In this document: positions 10,506-19,226 of the stretch, one piece after another
Layout: every line of letters begins with the position of its first letter
Position numbering within the stretch: position 1 is the first letter of the stretch
Assembly: GCF_004564375.1 (NCBI RefSeq)
Contig: NZ_CP038267.1
Location: forward strand, 124,001-188,000
From: Nocardioides euryhalodurans
Lineage (GTDB): Bacteria > Actinomycetota > Actinomycetes > Propionibacteriales > Nocardioidaceae
DNA length: 64,000 nt
Reading direction: 5' to 3'
Translations under genes and position numbers: made by a program
The notes under the pieces: generated by a model
Databases searched by the model: none
Told to the model about the DNA's origin: nothing
What the model saw: only the letters and a program-made list of their open reading frames with translations

Positions 10506-11638
10506 CGCAGCCGCCGGGCCCGGCCGGCTTCGTCGAACCCGCCTACGACTGCCGCTCGCTCGGGGACCTGGTCCCCGCCGTGGCCGAGGCGCTCGGCCAC
10601 CCGCTGGGCGCGGCACCCTCCGGCCTCACGCTGCCCGCGGCGTCGTCGTACGTCGTGTTCCTGGTCGACGGGATGGGGACCGAGCTGCTGCGCCGCTACG
10701 CCCACTCCGCGCCCTTCCTCGCCTCGCTGCTCGACGAGCAGGAGCCGATGACCGCCGGCGTCCCGTCCACGACCGCGACCAGCCTGACCTCGCTCGGGAC
10801 CGGCCTTCCGCCCGGCGCCCACGGGCTGGTCGGCTTCACCTCGCGGATCCCGGGCACCGACTCGCTGCTCAACGCGCTGGCGTGGGACAGGTCGGTCGAC
10901 CCCGTCGCGTGGCAGCCGCACCCCACCGCGTTCGGCCGGTTGGCGGCGGCCGGCGTGACGGTCACCGCGGTCAACAAGCGTGAGTTCCGCGGCAGTGGAC
11001 TCACGATCGCAGCCCACCGGGGCGCCGAGTTCGTCGGCGCCGACCGGGTGGGGGAGCGGATCGCCGGTGTCGTGGCCGCCTCGTCCCAGCGGCCGTCGCT
11101 GACCTACATGTACGACGGTGACCTCGACTGGACCGGCCACAAGTTCGGTGTCGCCTCCAGCCAGTGGCTGCAGCAGCTCGCCATGGTCGACGCCGAGGCC
11201 GAGCAGCTGCGCGAGACGCTCCCCCACGACGTCCGCCTGGTCGTGGTGGCCGACCACGGGATGATCGACTCGCCGCCGGAGAGCCGGGTCGACGTGGCCG
11301 ACCACCCCGAGCTGCGCGACGGGCTGGTGCTGGTCGGTGGCGAGGCCCGCTTCCGGCACCTCTACGCCCGGGGAGGTGCCGTCGACGACGTCTTCGCGGC
11401 CTGGCGCGCCCACCTCGGCACCCGTGCCGAGGTGCTGACCCGGGACGAGGCGATCCTGCGCGGCTGGTTCGGCGCGGTCCAGCCCGGCGTCCGGCCCCGC
11501 CTCGGCGACGTGGTCGTGGCCTGCACCGGGGACACCGCGATCCTCTCGACCCGCGACTTCCCGTACGAGGCGACGCTGGTCGGCCTGCACGGCTCGCTGA
11601 CCCCCGCCGAGATGCTGATCCCGCTGCTGGTGAGCTGA
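10502..11638 (+). CDS. Alkaline-phosphatase-superfamily phosphodiesterase/nucleotide pyrophosphatase
   Basis: This 378-residue enzyme shows the metal-dependent core of the nucleotide pyrophosphatase/phosphodiesterase group. Metal and nucleophile motifs are FLVDGMGTELL, the threonine in TTATSLTSLGTGLPPGAHG, YDGDLDWTGHKFG and VVVADHGM. No signal peptide is visible, so it is probably cytoplasmic. The GTG at 10502 overlaps the DUF5998 stop in the GTGA form and was chosen for that coupling. The substrate may be a nucleotide or phosphodiester; the sequence does not decide. It converges on the copper oxidase gene after 21 bases. Confidence 0.85.
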   Translation: MTQPPGPAGFVEPAYDCRSLGDLVPAVAEALGHPLGAAPSGLTLPAASSYVVFLVDGMGTELLRRYAHSAPFLASLLDEQEPMTAGVPSTTATSLTSLGTGLPPGAHGLVGFTSRIPGTDSLLNALAWDRSVDPVAWQPHPTAFGRLAAAGVTVTAVNKREFRGSGLTIAAHRGAEFVGADRVGERIAGVVAASSQRPSLTYMYDGDLDWTGHKFGVASSQWLQQLAMVDAEAEQLRETLPHDVRLVVVADHGMIDSPPESRVDVADHPELRDGLVLVGGEARFRHLYARGGAVDDVFAAWRAHLGTRAEVLTRDEAILRGWFGAVQPGVRPRLGDVVVACTGDTAILSTRDFPYEATLVGLHGSLTPAEMLIPLLVS

Positions 11639-11659
11639 GCCCGGACCCAGCCCGAGCCG

Positions 11660-13117
11660 TCACTCCGGGTGGTTGCCGTGGTCGCCGCCGACCCGGAAGG
11701 ACGAGCGCACGCCGGCGTACATCAGGTGGGCGACCAGGCCCTCGGTGGCGTGGGGCAGGTTGTGGCAGTGGTCCATCCACACGCCGGGGTTGTCGGCCAG
11801 GACGGCGACCTCGTAGGTCTCACCGACGCCCACCTCGAGCGAGTCGACCCACCAGGGGCTGCCGGTGGCCGGCTCCCCGTCGCGGGAGAGCACCAGGCCG
11901 TGGTGGCCGTGCAGGTGCATGGGATGGGCGTCGCTGCTGCGGTTGTCGATCTCGAAGACCACGACGTCGCCCTCCTCGACCATGTACATCGGCACGTCGG
12001 GGTAGAGCCCGCCGTTGACGGTCCACCACATCCCGGGCCGCCCGTCGAGGAAGCCGGGTCGACGGTCGATGACGTAGTCGAACCGCCGGTCGGGGTCGTC
12101 GACGGCGAAGGGCGGGTCGGCGGGCGCGCCGTAGTGCAGCAGGTCGACGACGGTCGACGGTGCAGGCGTACGCCGGCCGGTGGGGTCGGACCCGACCGTC
12201 AGTGACGTGCCGCCCGAGAAGTCGACGCGGACGCCCTCCTCGGGGACCGTGAAGCCGAGGTCGACCCGCCCGCCGGCCGGCACCGCCACCGCCTCACCGG
12301 TCACCTCGTCCGGGCCGTTGACCTCGGTGCCGTCGACGGCGAGCACCCGGAACGGCACCCCGGCCGGCCAGACCGTGGCGACGCCGTTGTCGGTGTTGAC
12401 CACCCGCAGGCGTACGTCGTCGCCCGGCTCGGCCTCGATCGCCGTCGTGCCCTCGGCACCGTTGAGGGTGCCCGCGCCGCCGTAGCGGTGGACCAGCGCG
12501 ACCTCGTCGACGTCGACCGGCTCGGGGTCGGCCGGATCGACCACCAGGCCGCCGAACAGGCCCTGCTGCACCTGCTCGTGGGAGACCTGGTGGGAGTGGT
12601 ACCAGTAGGTCCCGACCTGCTCGGCCACGAAGCGGTAGACGAACTCCTCGCCAGGCATCACCGCGTCCTGGGTCACCCCGGCGACCCCGTCGGCCGCGTT
12701 GGGCACGTCGACACCGTGCCAGTGGAGGGTGGCCCCGTCGGCGACGTCCTCGTTGACGAGCGTCACCTCGACGAGGTCGCCCTCGGTCGCCCGCAGAAGC
12801 GGTCCGGGGGTGGACCCGTTGACGGTGACGCGGTCACCCTCGTCGCGCACCACGAGCTCGGCGGTCACGTCGGCCGTCAGGGCCGGGTCGGCGACCAGGT
12901 CGGCCACCGCGACCTCGCCAGGGCCCTCGCCCTCGCCCGAGCCGTGGTCGTGGCCCGACTCCGGGCGCGGTCCGCCGCCCCAGTCGGCGTACCCCATCGC
13001 CGCGAGGTCGTAGCTGTCCGGGAGCAGGCTGGACTGCCACATCCACCCCAGCGGCGCGACCACCGTGAGGGTGGCCACGGCCGCGAGGGTGACGCGGATC
13101 CGGCGGCGCAGCGCCAT
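11660..13117 (-). CDS. Secreted or membrane-anchored multicopper oxidase
   Basis: The 485-residue product starts with a positively charged N-terminus and one hydrophobic segment (residues 7-27), then a histidine- and acid-rich linker (SGHDHGSGEGEG). All copper motifs are present: HWHG, HSHQ, HPMHLHGH and HCHNLPHATEGLVAHLM. They supply ligands for one type 1 copper and the trinuclear cluster, so it should be active outside the membrane on metal ions or phenols. The gene lies 7 bases after the four-helix membrane protein gene, which points to an operon. A nitrite reductase is less likely because the trinuclear-site histidine pairs are complete. Confidence 0.9.
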   Translation of the reverse strand: MALRRRIRVTLAAVATLTVVAPLGWMWQSSLLPDSYDLAAMGYADWGGGPRPESGHDHGSGEGEGPGEVAVADLVADPALTADVTAELVVRDEGDRVTVNGSTPGPLLRATEGDLVEVTLVNEDVADGATLHWHGVDVPNAADGVAGVTQDAVMPGEEFVYRFVAEQVGTYWYHSHQVSHEQVQQGLFGGLVVDPADPEPVDVDEVALVHRYGGAGTLNGAEGTTAIEAEPGDDVRLRVVNTDNGVATVWPAGVPFRVLAVDGTEVNGPDEVTGEAVAVPAGGRVDLGFTVPEEGVRVDFSGGTSLTVGSDPTGRRTPAPSTVVDLLHYGAPADPPFAVDDPDRRFDYVIDRRPGFLDGRPGMWWTVNGGLYPDVPMYMVEEGDVVVFEIDNRSSDAHPMHLHGHHGLVLSRDGEPATGSPWWVDSLEVGVGETYEVAVLADNPGVWMDHCHNLPHATEGLVAHLMYAGVRSSFRVGGDHGNHPE

Positions 13118-13124
13118 CCGCCGG

Positions 13125-13604
13125 TCAGCCGGCGGTGACGGCGGTGCGTTCGGGTGCGTCCCTCGGGACCGCCGACGCCTTGCGGCCGGCCATCACGGCC
13201 GCCACGAGCAGCACGATCGCGTTGACGCCGTGCAGCGCGCCGAAGGCCGGGTCGACCTCGCGCGACAGCATCGGCAGCAGGATCACCTGCAGCACGATGA
13301 GCAGCACGATCCCCAGCGCCCACAGGACGCCGCCCGGGACCTTCGCGAAGAACGACACGATCAGGAGCAGCAGCGAGATCAGCGGGATCAGCAGCAGCCC
13401 GTTGAAGAACATGTGGATCGCGAAGCCCCACTCGGCCGTGAACCGCTGCTCGCAGTCGGTGCACTCCAGCAGCGCCTTGTCGACCACGCCGTTCTCGTTG
13501 GAGATCCAGTCGGTCATCCCGAAGAAGGCCCAGGCGAGTGCCCCGGCCTGCACCACGACGAGTAGTGCGATGGCGTACGCGAGTACGCGGTAAGTAGCCC
13601 TCAT
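13125..13604 (-). CDS. Small four-helix membrane protein (DUF6220-like)
   Basis: This 159-residue protein has four hydrophobic segments (about 8-28, 64-84, 90-113, 120-140) with a cysteine pair in LLECTDCEQRF on the loop after the first helix. That loop is probably extracytoplasmic and could bind copper or form a disulfide. It resembles small DUF6220-type membrane proteins, but I am not certain of the family. It is the promoter-proximal gene of the operon with the multicopper oxidase, so a role in copper or electron transfer at the membrane is a reasonable guess. Confidence 0.7.
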   Translation of the reverse strand: MRATYRVLAYAIALLVVVQAGALAWAFFGMTDWISNENGVVDKALLECTDCEQRFTAEWGFAIHMFFNGLLLIPLISLLLLIVSFFAKVPGGVLWALGIVLLIVLQVILLPMLSREVDPAFGALHGVNAIVLLVAAVMAGRKASAVPRDAPERTAVTAG

Positions 13605-13706
13605 CTCGAGTCCCCCCGGCTCGACGAATGATTCCGCCTAGCAATTTCCTCGCATCGAGCTTGCTTGGGAACCCGATTTCCGGCTGGTCTGGACCAGTGG
13701 GCCGGC

Positions 13707-14369
13707 TCAGCCGAATGGCAACGGCTCGGGTGCGAGGCTGACCGCCTTGGCCCGCGCGGCCGTCAGCCGCCTGCGGTGGTGCTGCCGGCAGAGCACCTCG
13801 TAGGCGACGTTCACCTCGTCGGACGGGGGGACGTGGTCGCCCTCGACGTCGCCGACCACGATCACCTCGCCCTCGGTCACCATCACGCCGTCCTCGGTCC
13901 GGGCGTTGTGGGTCGCCTTCTTGCCGCACCAGCACAGCGCCTCGACCTGGAGGGTCTGCATCCGGTCGGCGAGCTCGACGAGGCGGGCGCTGCCGACGAA
14001 GAGGCTGCCGCGGAAGTCGGTGAGGATGCCGAAGGTGAACACGTCGATCTGCAGCTCGTCGACGACCTTCGCGAGCTGGTCGATCTGGTCGCGGGTGTAG
14101 AACTGCGCCTCGTCACAGATGAGGTAGTCGATCCGGCCGCCCTGGGTGAGGGTGTCGACGACGTAGCGCCAGAAGTCGAAGTCGGCCGGCACCTCGGTCG
14201 CCTGGTGGGTGAGGCCCAGCCGGCTCGAGAGGGTCGCCTCGCCGGCCCGGTCGTGCGCCGTGAAGATCCGACCGACCCGTCCGCGCGCGGCGTGGTTGTG
14301 GTTGGTCTGCAGGGCCAGGGTGCTCTTGCCCGAGTCCATGGTTCCGGTGAAGAAGTGCAGTTCGGCCAC
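13707..14369 (-). CDS. tdk: Thymidine kinase (type II)
   Basis: A 220-residue thymidine kinase of the tetrameric, zinc-containing type, which phosphorylates thymidine to dTMP in the salvage pathway. The P-loop is GTMDSGKST near the start, the catalytic carboxylate is in YLICDEAQFY, and zinc ligands sit in CWCG and CRQHH. I chose the GTG at 14369 (product MAELHFFTG), which matches the usual family start and has AGGA upstream. An ATG at 14414 would add 15 residues and run into the divergent sulfurtransferase start. Confidence 0.93.
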   Translation of the reverse strand: MAELHFFTGTMDSGKSTLALQTNHNHAARGRVGRIFTAHDRAGEATLSSRLGLTHQATEVPADFDFWRYVVDTLTQGGRIDYLICDEAQFYTRDQIDQLAKVVDELQIDVFTFGILTDFRGSLFVGSARLVELADRMQTLQVEALCWCGKKATHNARTEDGVMVTEGEVIVVGDVEGDHVPPSDEVNVAYEVLCRQHHRRRLTAARAKAVSLAPEPLPFG

Positions 14370-14412
14370 GGGGGAGGATCCTGTCACAGGCCCCTCGGGC
14401 AGGATGAGCGGC

Positions 14413-15225
14413 ATGACCGGACCGTTGATCTCGGTGGCCGAGCTGCGCGCGCAGCTCGGCGACGTGACCCTGCTGGACGTCCGCTACCGCACCGGCGGTC
14501 CGCCCGGCCGGGAGGACTTCGAGGCCGGGCACGTGCCCGGCGCGGCGTACGTCGACCTCGACGCCGACCTGGCTGCGCCCCCGGGCCGAGGTGGGCGCCA
14601 CCCGCTGCCGCCGACGGACGTCTTCCACGCGGCGATGCGGCGCGCCGGGGTCTCGGCCGGCCACCCCGTCGTGGTCTACGACGACTGGCAGGGGCGGGCC
14701 GCGTCGCGCTGCTGGTGGCTGCTGCGCCACCACGGCCACGACGAGGTGCGGGTGCTGGACGGGGGCTGGGCGGCCTGGGTCGCGGCGGGCGGCGACGTCG
14801 AGACCGGCGGCTCGCGGGACCGGGAGGCCGGCGACCTGGCCGGCCCGCCCGGGCGGATGACGGTCGTCGACGCGCTCGACGCCCCCGGCGTGGCCGTGCT
14901 GGTCGACGCCAGGGCGCCCGAGCGCTACCGCGGCGAGACCGAGCCGATCGACCCCGTCGCCGGCCACGTGCCGGGCGCCGTGAACGTGCCCACCGAGGCC
15001 AACCTCGACGCGTCAGGACGCTTCCGGTCGCCCCGCGACCTGGCCGAGGCGTACGCCGCGGTCGGGGCCGGGCCGGACACCGACGTGGCGGCGTACTGCG
15101 GGAGCGGCGTCACCGCCTGCCACGGCGTGCTGGCGATGGAGGTGGCCGGCATCCGGGCCGCCCTCTACCCCGGGAGCTGGTCGGACTGGGTGGCGGATCC
15201 GGGGCGGCCGGTCGAGACGGGCTGA
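14413..15225 (+). CDS. Sulfurtransferase (3-mercaptopyruvate/thiosulfate, rhodanese type)
   Basis: The 270-residue product has two tandem rhodanese domains. The first is inactive in type (no loop cysteine). The second carries the active-site loop CGSGVTACH, whose GSGV form is typical of 3-mercaptopyruvate sulfurtransferases rather than thiosulfate rhodaneses. Conserved substrate-side motifs include LLDVRYRTGG, GHVPGAAYVDLD and LVDARAPERYRGETEPIDP. An in-frame ATG lies 9 bases further upstream; I prefer 14413 because AGG then sits at a workable distance. The gene is divergent from tdk and ends ahead of a pair of inverted repeats. Confidence 0.9.
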   Translation: MTGPLISVAELRAQLGDVTLLDVRYRTGGPPGREDFEAGHVPGAAYVDLDADLAAPPGRGGRHPLPPTDVFHAAMRRAGVSAGHPVVVYDDWQGRAASRCWWLLRHHGHDEVRVLDGGWAAWVAAGGDVETGGSRDREAGDLAGPPGRMTVVDALDAPGVAVLVDARAPERYRGETEPIDPVAGHVPGAVNVPTEANLDASGRFRSPRDLAEAYAAVGAGPDTDVAAYCGSGVTACHGVLAMEVAGIRAALYPGSWSDWVADPGRPVETG

Positions 15226-15293
15226 GGCGGCACGGGTCGGGGCGGCACGGTCGGGGCGGCGCCGGTCCGGGACGAGGTTGGTCCGCGAGTCGT

Positions 15294-15353
15294 GGGGTTC
15301 GTGCCCCTCGGTTGCGTGACGAACCCCGGGTTTCCCCGGCCGGCCGGGGAAAA
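15294..15353. terminator. Two inverted repeats between convergent genes
   Basis: GGGGTTCGT at 15294-15302 pairs with ACGAACCCC at 15319-15327. A second, nearly perfect palindrome (TTTCCCCGG, CCGG, CCGGGGAAA) spans 15331-15352. There is no U tract. They lie between convergent stops at 15225 and 15375 and probably end transcription from both sides. Confidence 0.6.
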
Positions 15354-15374
15354 GCACATCACCCCAGGTCCCGC

Positions 15375-17384
15375 CTACCAGTGCACCCCGCGGAACACCC
15401 GCGCCAGCATGATCTGCTCGGACTCCCGCGTCCCGGACGCGCCCTCCTGCCCGCGGGCGGCGGCGGAGTCGGGGAAGACGTGGTAGGCCATGTTGAGGAT
15501 CCTGAAGGCGGTCTTGGGGGCCACCGTGTGCGCGACCGCGCCGGCGTTGCCGAGCAGCGTGTTGATCTCGTGCGGGCGCTCGACCAGCGCCTTCACCACC
15601 AGGTCGGCGGCCTGCGCGGGGCTGATCGTCGGGAACTTGTCGTAGAGCTTGGTCGGAGCGATCATCGGCGTCCGCACCAGCGGCATGTGGATGCTCGTGA
15701 AGGAGATCCCGTCGCCGACCAGCTCGGAGGCGACGACGTTGCTCCACGAGTCGAGCGCCGCCTTCGAGGCGACGTAGGCGGAGAACCGAGGCGGGTTGGT
15801 CTGGACGCCGATCGAGGAGACGTTGACGACGTGGCCGCGGTGCTGCTCGCGCATCGCGGGCACCAGCCCCATCACGAGCCGGATCGCGCCGAAGTAGTTG
15901 AGCTGCATCGTGCGCTCGAAGTCATGGAACCGGTCCTGCGAGAGCTTCAGCGAGCGCCGGATGGAGCGGCCGGCGTTGTTGACCACGAAGTCGACGGCCG
16001 GCAGCTCGGTGGTGATCTGCTCGCAGAGCCGGTCGATCGCCTCGAGGTCGGAGAGGTCGCACGCGAAGACGTACGCCGTCCCGCCCCGGTCCTCGATGGC
16101 TGCCCGGGTCGCCTCGAGCTTGTCCTTGCCACGCGCGACCAGCACCGGGATGCCGCCGGCCTGGGCGACCTTGAGGGCCGTCACCTGACCGATCCCCGAC
16201 GAGGCGCCGGTGATCACGACGTACTTGCCCTGGAGCGCCGCCCGAGCCGCGGCGTCGCGGGCGGTCGAGGTGTCGAGGTGCTCCTCCCAGTACGACCACA
16301 GGGTCCGGGCGTACGACTCGAGGTCCGGCACGTCGATCCCCGAGCCCGCGAGGGCCTTCTCGGTCCGCCGCGAGTCGAAGGTCGCGGTGAACCGGGTGTG
16401 GGCGAGCACCTCGGCCGGCACGCCGAGCCGCCCCAGGGTCTGGTCGAGGACCAGCTGGCCCGGGGCGGAGCGGACCACCGAGCTCACCAGCTCGAGCGGC
16501 CGCAGCGCCCGCGGCAGCAGGGCGAGCGGTCCGGCGTGCGTGTGGGTCCGGTCGACCGGCGTCGCGAAGCGAGGGGCCCCGGCCGCGGCGCAGAAGAGGT
16601 TGATCATCTCGACGACGGGCTGCGGTTCCGGGTTGACGAGGTGGAAGGCCTCGCCGTCACGGTCGGGCAGGTGGGCGAGGTGGTCCATCGCCTTGGCGAC
16701 GTAGTCGACCGGCACGACGTTGGTGTCGCCGAGGTCGGCGCCGAGCAGCGGCAGCCACGCAGGCAGGCGCTCGCGCAGCTGCTTCATGGCCGGGAAGAAG
16801 TAGTAGGGGCCGTCGATCTTGTCGATCGCGCCGGTCTGGCTGTCGCCGATCACGATCGACGGACGATAGACCCGCCACGGGACGGTTGCCTCCTCGCGCA
16901 CGATCCGCTCGGACTCGTACTTCGTCCGGTGGTACGGCGAGGGCAGGTGCTGCCCCTCGGCGAACATGGTCTCGTCGAAGGCGCCGCGGTGGTCGCCGGC
17001 CGCGGCGACCGACGAGACCTGGTGGAAGCACCCGGCGTCGAGCTCCTCGGCGAGGGCCAGGGCGTGTCGGGTGCCGTCGACGTTCATCGCGTCGTTGGTG
17101 GCGTCGTCGGCGGTCATGTCGTAGATCGCCGCGAGGTGGAACACGTGGTCGACCGAGCCGCGGTGCGCGGCCACCCACTCGGGGTCGACCCCGAGCCGGT
17201 CCTGCGACAGGTCCCCGAGCACGGGGACGACCCGCGTGGTCTCCCACCGGTCGATCATGCGCTGCAGGCGGGGGAGGGACCCCTCACGGACCAGGACGTG
17301 GATGTCGCCCTCGCGGTGGTCGAGCAGCTCCTCGACGAGGAAGCGGCCGATGAAGCCGGTGGCGCCGGTGACGAAGTACGACAT
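15375..17384 (-). CDS. Bifunctional fatty acyl-CoA reductase (two SDR domains)
   Basis: The 669-residue product joins two reductase domains. The N-terminal half is an extended SDR of the fatty acyl-CoA reductase type (TGATGFIGRF at 6-15, YHRTKYESE with the YxxxK pair). The C-terminal half is a classical SDR (ITGASSGIGQ near 390, NNAG, SAYVASKAALD). This architecture is that of mycobacterial AcrA1/Rv3391-like and marine wax-ester-forming reductases, which reduce acyl-CoA to aldehyde and alcohol. It implies long-chain alcohol or wax-ester synthesis. The gene stands alone, 135 bases downstream of sepH on the same strand, with a hairpin between them. Confidence 0.88.
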   Translation of the reverse strand: MSYFVTGATGFIGRFLVEELLDHREGDIHVLVREGSLPRLQRMIDRWETTRVVPVLGDLSQDRLGVDPEWVAAHRGSVDHVFHLAAIYDMTADDATNDAMNVDGTRHALALAEELDAGCFHQVSSVAAAGDHRGAFDETMFAEGQHLPSPYHRTKYESERIVREEATVPWRVYRPSIVIGDSQTGAIDKIDGPYYFFPAMKQLRERLPAWLPLLGADLGDTNVVPVDYVAKAMDHLAHLPDRDGEAFHLVNPEPQPVVEMINLFCAAAGAPRFATPVDRTHTHAGPLALLPRALRPLELVSSVVRSAPGQLVLDQTLGRLGVPAEVLAHTRFTATFDSRRTEKALAGSGIDVPDLESYARTLWSYWEEHLDTSTARDAAARAALQGKYVVITGASSGIGQVTALKVAQAGGIPVLVARGKDKLEATRAAIEDRGGTAYVFACDLSDLEAIDRLCEQITTELPAVDFVVNNAGRSIRRSLKLSQDRFHDFERTMQLNYFGAIRLVMGLVPAMREQHRGHVVNVSSIGVQTNPPRFSAYVASKAALDSWSNVVASELVGDGISFTSIHMPLVRTPMIAPTKLYDKFPTISPAQAADLVVKALVERPHEINTLLGNAGAVAHTVAPKTAFRILNMAYHVFPDSAAARGQEGASGTRESEQIMLARVFRGVHW

Positions 17385-17447
17385 GGCCGGAGACTACTCG
17401 TGGGCCTTCCCCGACAACACTCGTCGAGTGAGGCGCGCGCAACCCTC

Positions 17448-17492
17448 GAGCTGGGCGTACGCAACCCGTCACGTGGTGCAGACGCCCAGCTC
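17448..17492 (-). terminator. Inverted repeat downstream of sepH
   Basis: GAGCTGGGCGT at 17448-17458 pairs perfectly with ACGCCCAGCTC at 17482-17492 over a 23-base loop. It lies just past the sepH stop and upstream of the acyl-CoA reductase start, so it fits a factor-independent stop without a U tract. A regulatory dyad for the reductase is the alternative. Confidence 0.5.
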
Positions 17493-17519
17493 ACACGTTG
17501 CGGGGGCCCATCTCGGCGG

Positions 17520-18476
17520 TCAGTCGGACTTGCCGCCGCCGAACATGATCTCGTCCCAGCTCGGCACCGAGGCGCGGCCACGCTTCTTGGCGGGCTTGCG
17601 CGGGGCCGGACCGCGGGAGGGGTCCTCGGAGTCGGTCTCGGCCTGCTCTGCCTCGTCGAGCTCGGCGACGGCGTCCGTGGCGGGCTCGTCGCGGACCGCG
17701 GGCGTCTCGGTGGTGGGTCGGTCGTCGTCGAGGTAGGCCTCGACCGGCTGCTCCGAGCCGATGGGCGCGTCCTCGTCGCTGACCAGCGAGATGGCGTCGT
17801 CGCCGAGGGGGAGCTCGGCCTCGCCGGCGACGGAGAGCCGCCGGGCGCGGGCCCGCGCGAGGTCGTTCCCGGCCGGTGCGGCCGCGGTCGGGGCAGGTGC
17901 GGCGCGGACCTCGCCGAGCAGCCAGCCGGCGTCGTCGTTGTCGGCCACGACGTAGTTGCCGGGGGCGTCGAAGGTGAACCGGGCGACGCCGCTGCGGGCG
18001 ATCGTGGAGAACTCCGCGGTGAGGTTCCAGCGGCCGTCCTCGCGCCGGGCGGCGTCCCACTCCACGGAGTCGGGGTCGACGTTGGCGCCCCGGAGGTGAG
18101 CGGCGACCGCGTCGCCGAGGGTGCGGGCGCCGCCGGCCTGGCCGCTGCGGCGTACGGAGGAGCGCTGGGCGCGGTCGGCGACGTGCTGGCGCTCGGCCAT
18201 CACGGGCGCGGCGAAGGGCATGATCTTGTCGACGGTCGTCTGCGCGGCCTCGGCCACCGCTTCGGGGGTCTCGCCGGACCGGATCCGAGCCTGGATGTCG
18301 CGGGGGCGGAGGGCGCTGTCCATCTTGATCTCCAACTGGCCGAGTCGTGCGTGGTCACCCCGGAGGGCGGCCCGGAGGCGGTCGTCGGCGTCGAGGGTGA
18401 ACTCCACGCCCTTGTCGCTGACCAGGAGCAGGCGCTTCCCGTCATCGCTCAGTCCTGCGAGCGTGAGGTGGGCCAT
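17520..18476 (-). CDS. sepH: Septation protein SepH
   Basis: The 318-residue protein has the SepH (DUF3071) N-terminal domain: MAHLTLAGLSDDGKRLLLVS, and a helix-turn-helix-like stretch RPRDIQARIRSGETPEAVAEA around residues 57-77. A long acidic, disordered middle follows, ending in a short conserved tail RASVPSWDEIMFGG. In Streptomyces and Mycobacterium SepH binds FtsZ and stimulates Z-ring assembly. The lysine- and arginine-rich segment just before the tail is also usual. Length is near that of the family. It is a single gene, divergent from the TRIC channel gene. Confidence 0.92.
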   Translation of the reverse strand: MAHLTLAGLSDDGKRLLLVSDKGVEFTLDADDRLRAALRGDHARLGQLEIKMDSALRPRDIQARIRSGETPEAVAEAAQTTVDKIMPFAAPVMAERQHVADRAQRSSVRRSGQAGGARTLGDAVAAHLRGANVDPDSVEWDAARREDGRWNLTAEFSTIARSGVARFTFDAPGNYVVADNDDAGWLLGEVRAAPAPTAAAPAGNDLARARARRLSVAGEAELPLGDDAISLVSDEDAPIGSEQPVEAYLDDDRPTTETPAVRDEPATDAVAELDEAEQAETDSEDPSRGPAPRKPAKKRGRASVPSWDEIMFGGGKSD

Positions 18477-18580
18477 GGGTGGTGTCGCTCTTCCTGGTCG
18501 TCGTCCGGATGGAGCGAGCCTACGCCAGCGGTGGGGTACGCCGGGCTCACCGCACCGGCGCGCCCCGGTAACCTCCGGCC

Positions 18581-19204
18581 GTGTCCTCGCCCACCCTCGT
18601 CGTGCTCGACCTCGCCGGCATCTTCGTCTTCGCGATCTCCGGCGGGCTGGTCGCGGTGCGCAAGGAGCTCGACGTCTTCGGGGTGCTCGTGCTGGCGGGG
18701 GCGACGGGTCTCGGAGGGGGCTTCCTGCGCGACGTGCTGATCGACGCGACGCCCCCGGCGGCGCTCGCCGACTGGCGCTACCTGATGGTCCCGGTCGCGG
18801 CCGGGCTGCTCACCTTCTGGTTCCACCCGGCGGTCGGGAGGGTGGAGCGGCAGGTGTCGGTCTTCGACGCCTTCGGCCTGGCGCTGTTCTGCGTCACCGG
18901 TGCCCTCAAGGCGCTCGAGCTGGGGCTCGGCCCGGTCCCGTCGGCGCTGATGGGCATGGTCACCGGCATCGGCGGCGGGATGCTCCGCGACGTGCTCACC
19001 GGCCGGGTCCCGGTGGTGTTCCGCGGCGAGCTCTACGCCACACCCGCGCTGGCCGGCGCTGCGATCGCGGTCGCCGGGGCCGAGCTCGACCTCCCGGTCC
19101 TGGTCAGCACCCTGCTGGGAGGCGGGGTCTGCCTGGTCTGGCGGCTGCTCGCGATGTGGCGGCAGTGGCAGGCACCGCTGCCGTCGGGTCCGGCCAGCGT
19201 CTGA
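18581..19204 (+). CDS. TRIC-family cation channel (UPF0126)
   Basis: A 207-residue membrane protein with seven hydrophobic helices in two repeated halves. Each half carries the glycine-rich motif of prokaryotic TRIC channels: GATGLGGGFLRDVLID in the first and GMVTGIGGGMLRDVLTG in the second. These proteins form homotrimeric potassium or sodium channels in the inner membrane. The GTG at 18581 lies 6 bases after a TAACCT -10-like box (18569-18574), which suggests a leaderless transcript and supports this start. Confidence 0.9.
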   Translation: MSSPTLVVLDLAGIFVFAISGGLVAVRKELDVFGVLVLAGATGLGGGFLRDVLIDATPPAALADWRYLMVPVAAGLLTFWFHPAVGRVERQVSVFDAFGLALFCVTGALKALELGLGPVPSALMGMVTGIGGGMLRDVLTGRVPVVFRGELYATPALAGAAIAVAGAELDLPVLVSTLLGGGVCLVWRLLAMWRQWQAPLPSGPASV

Positions 19205-19226
19205 GCCTGCGTCGTTGCCGGCCCGC

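Noticed and set aside
13665..18740. A 1691-codon plus-strand frame across tdk to the TRIC gene
   Set aside because: It is antisense to tdk, the acyl-CoA reductase and sepH and has no recognisable domain.
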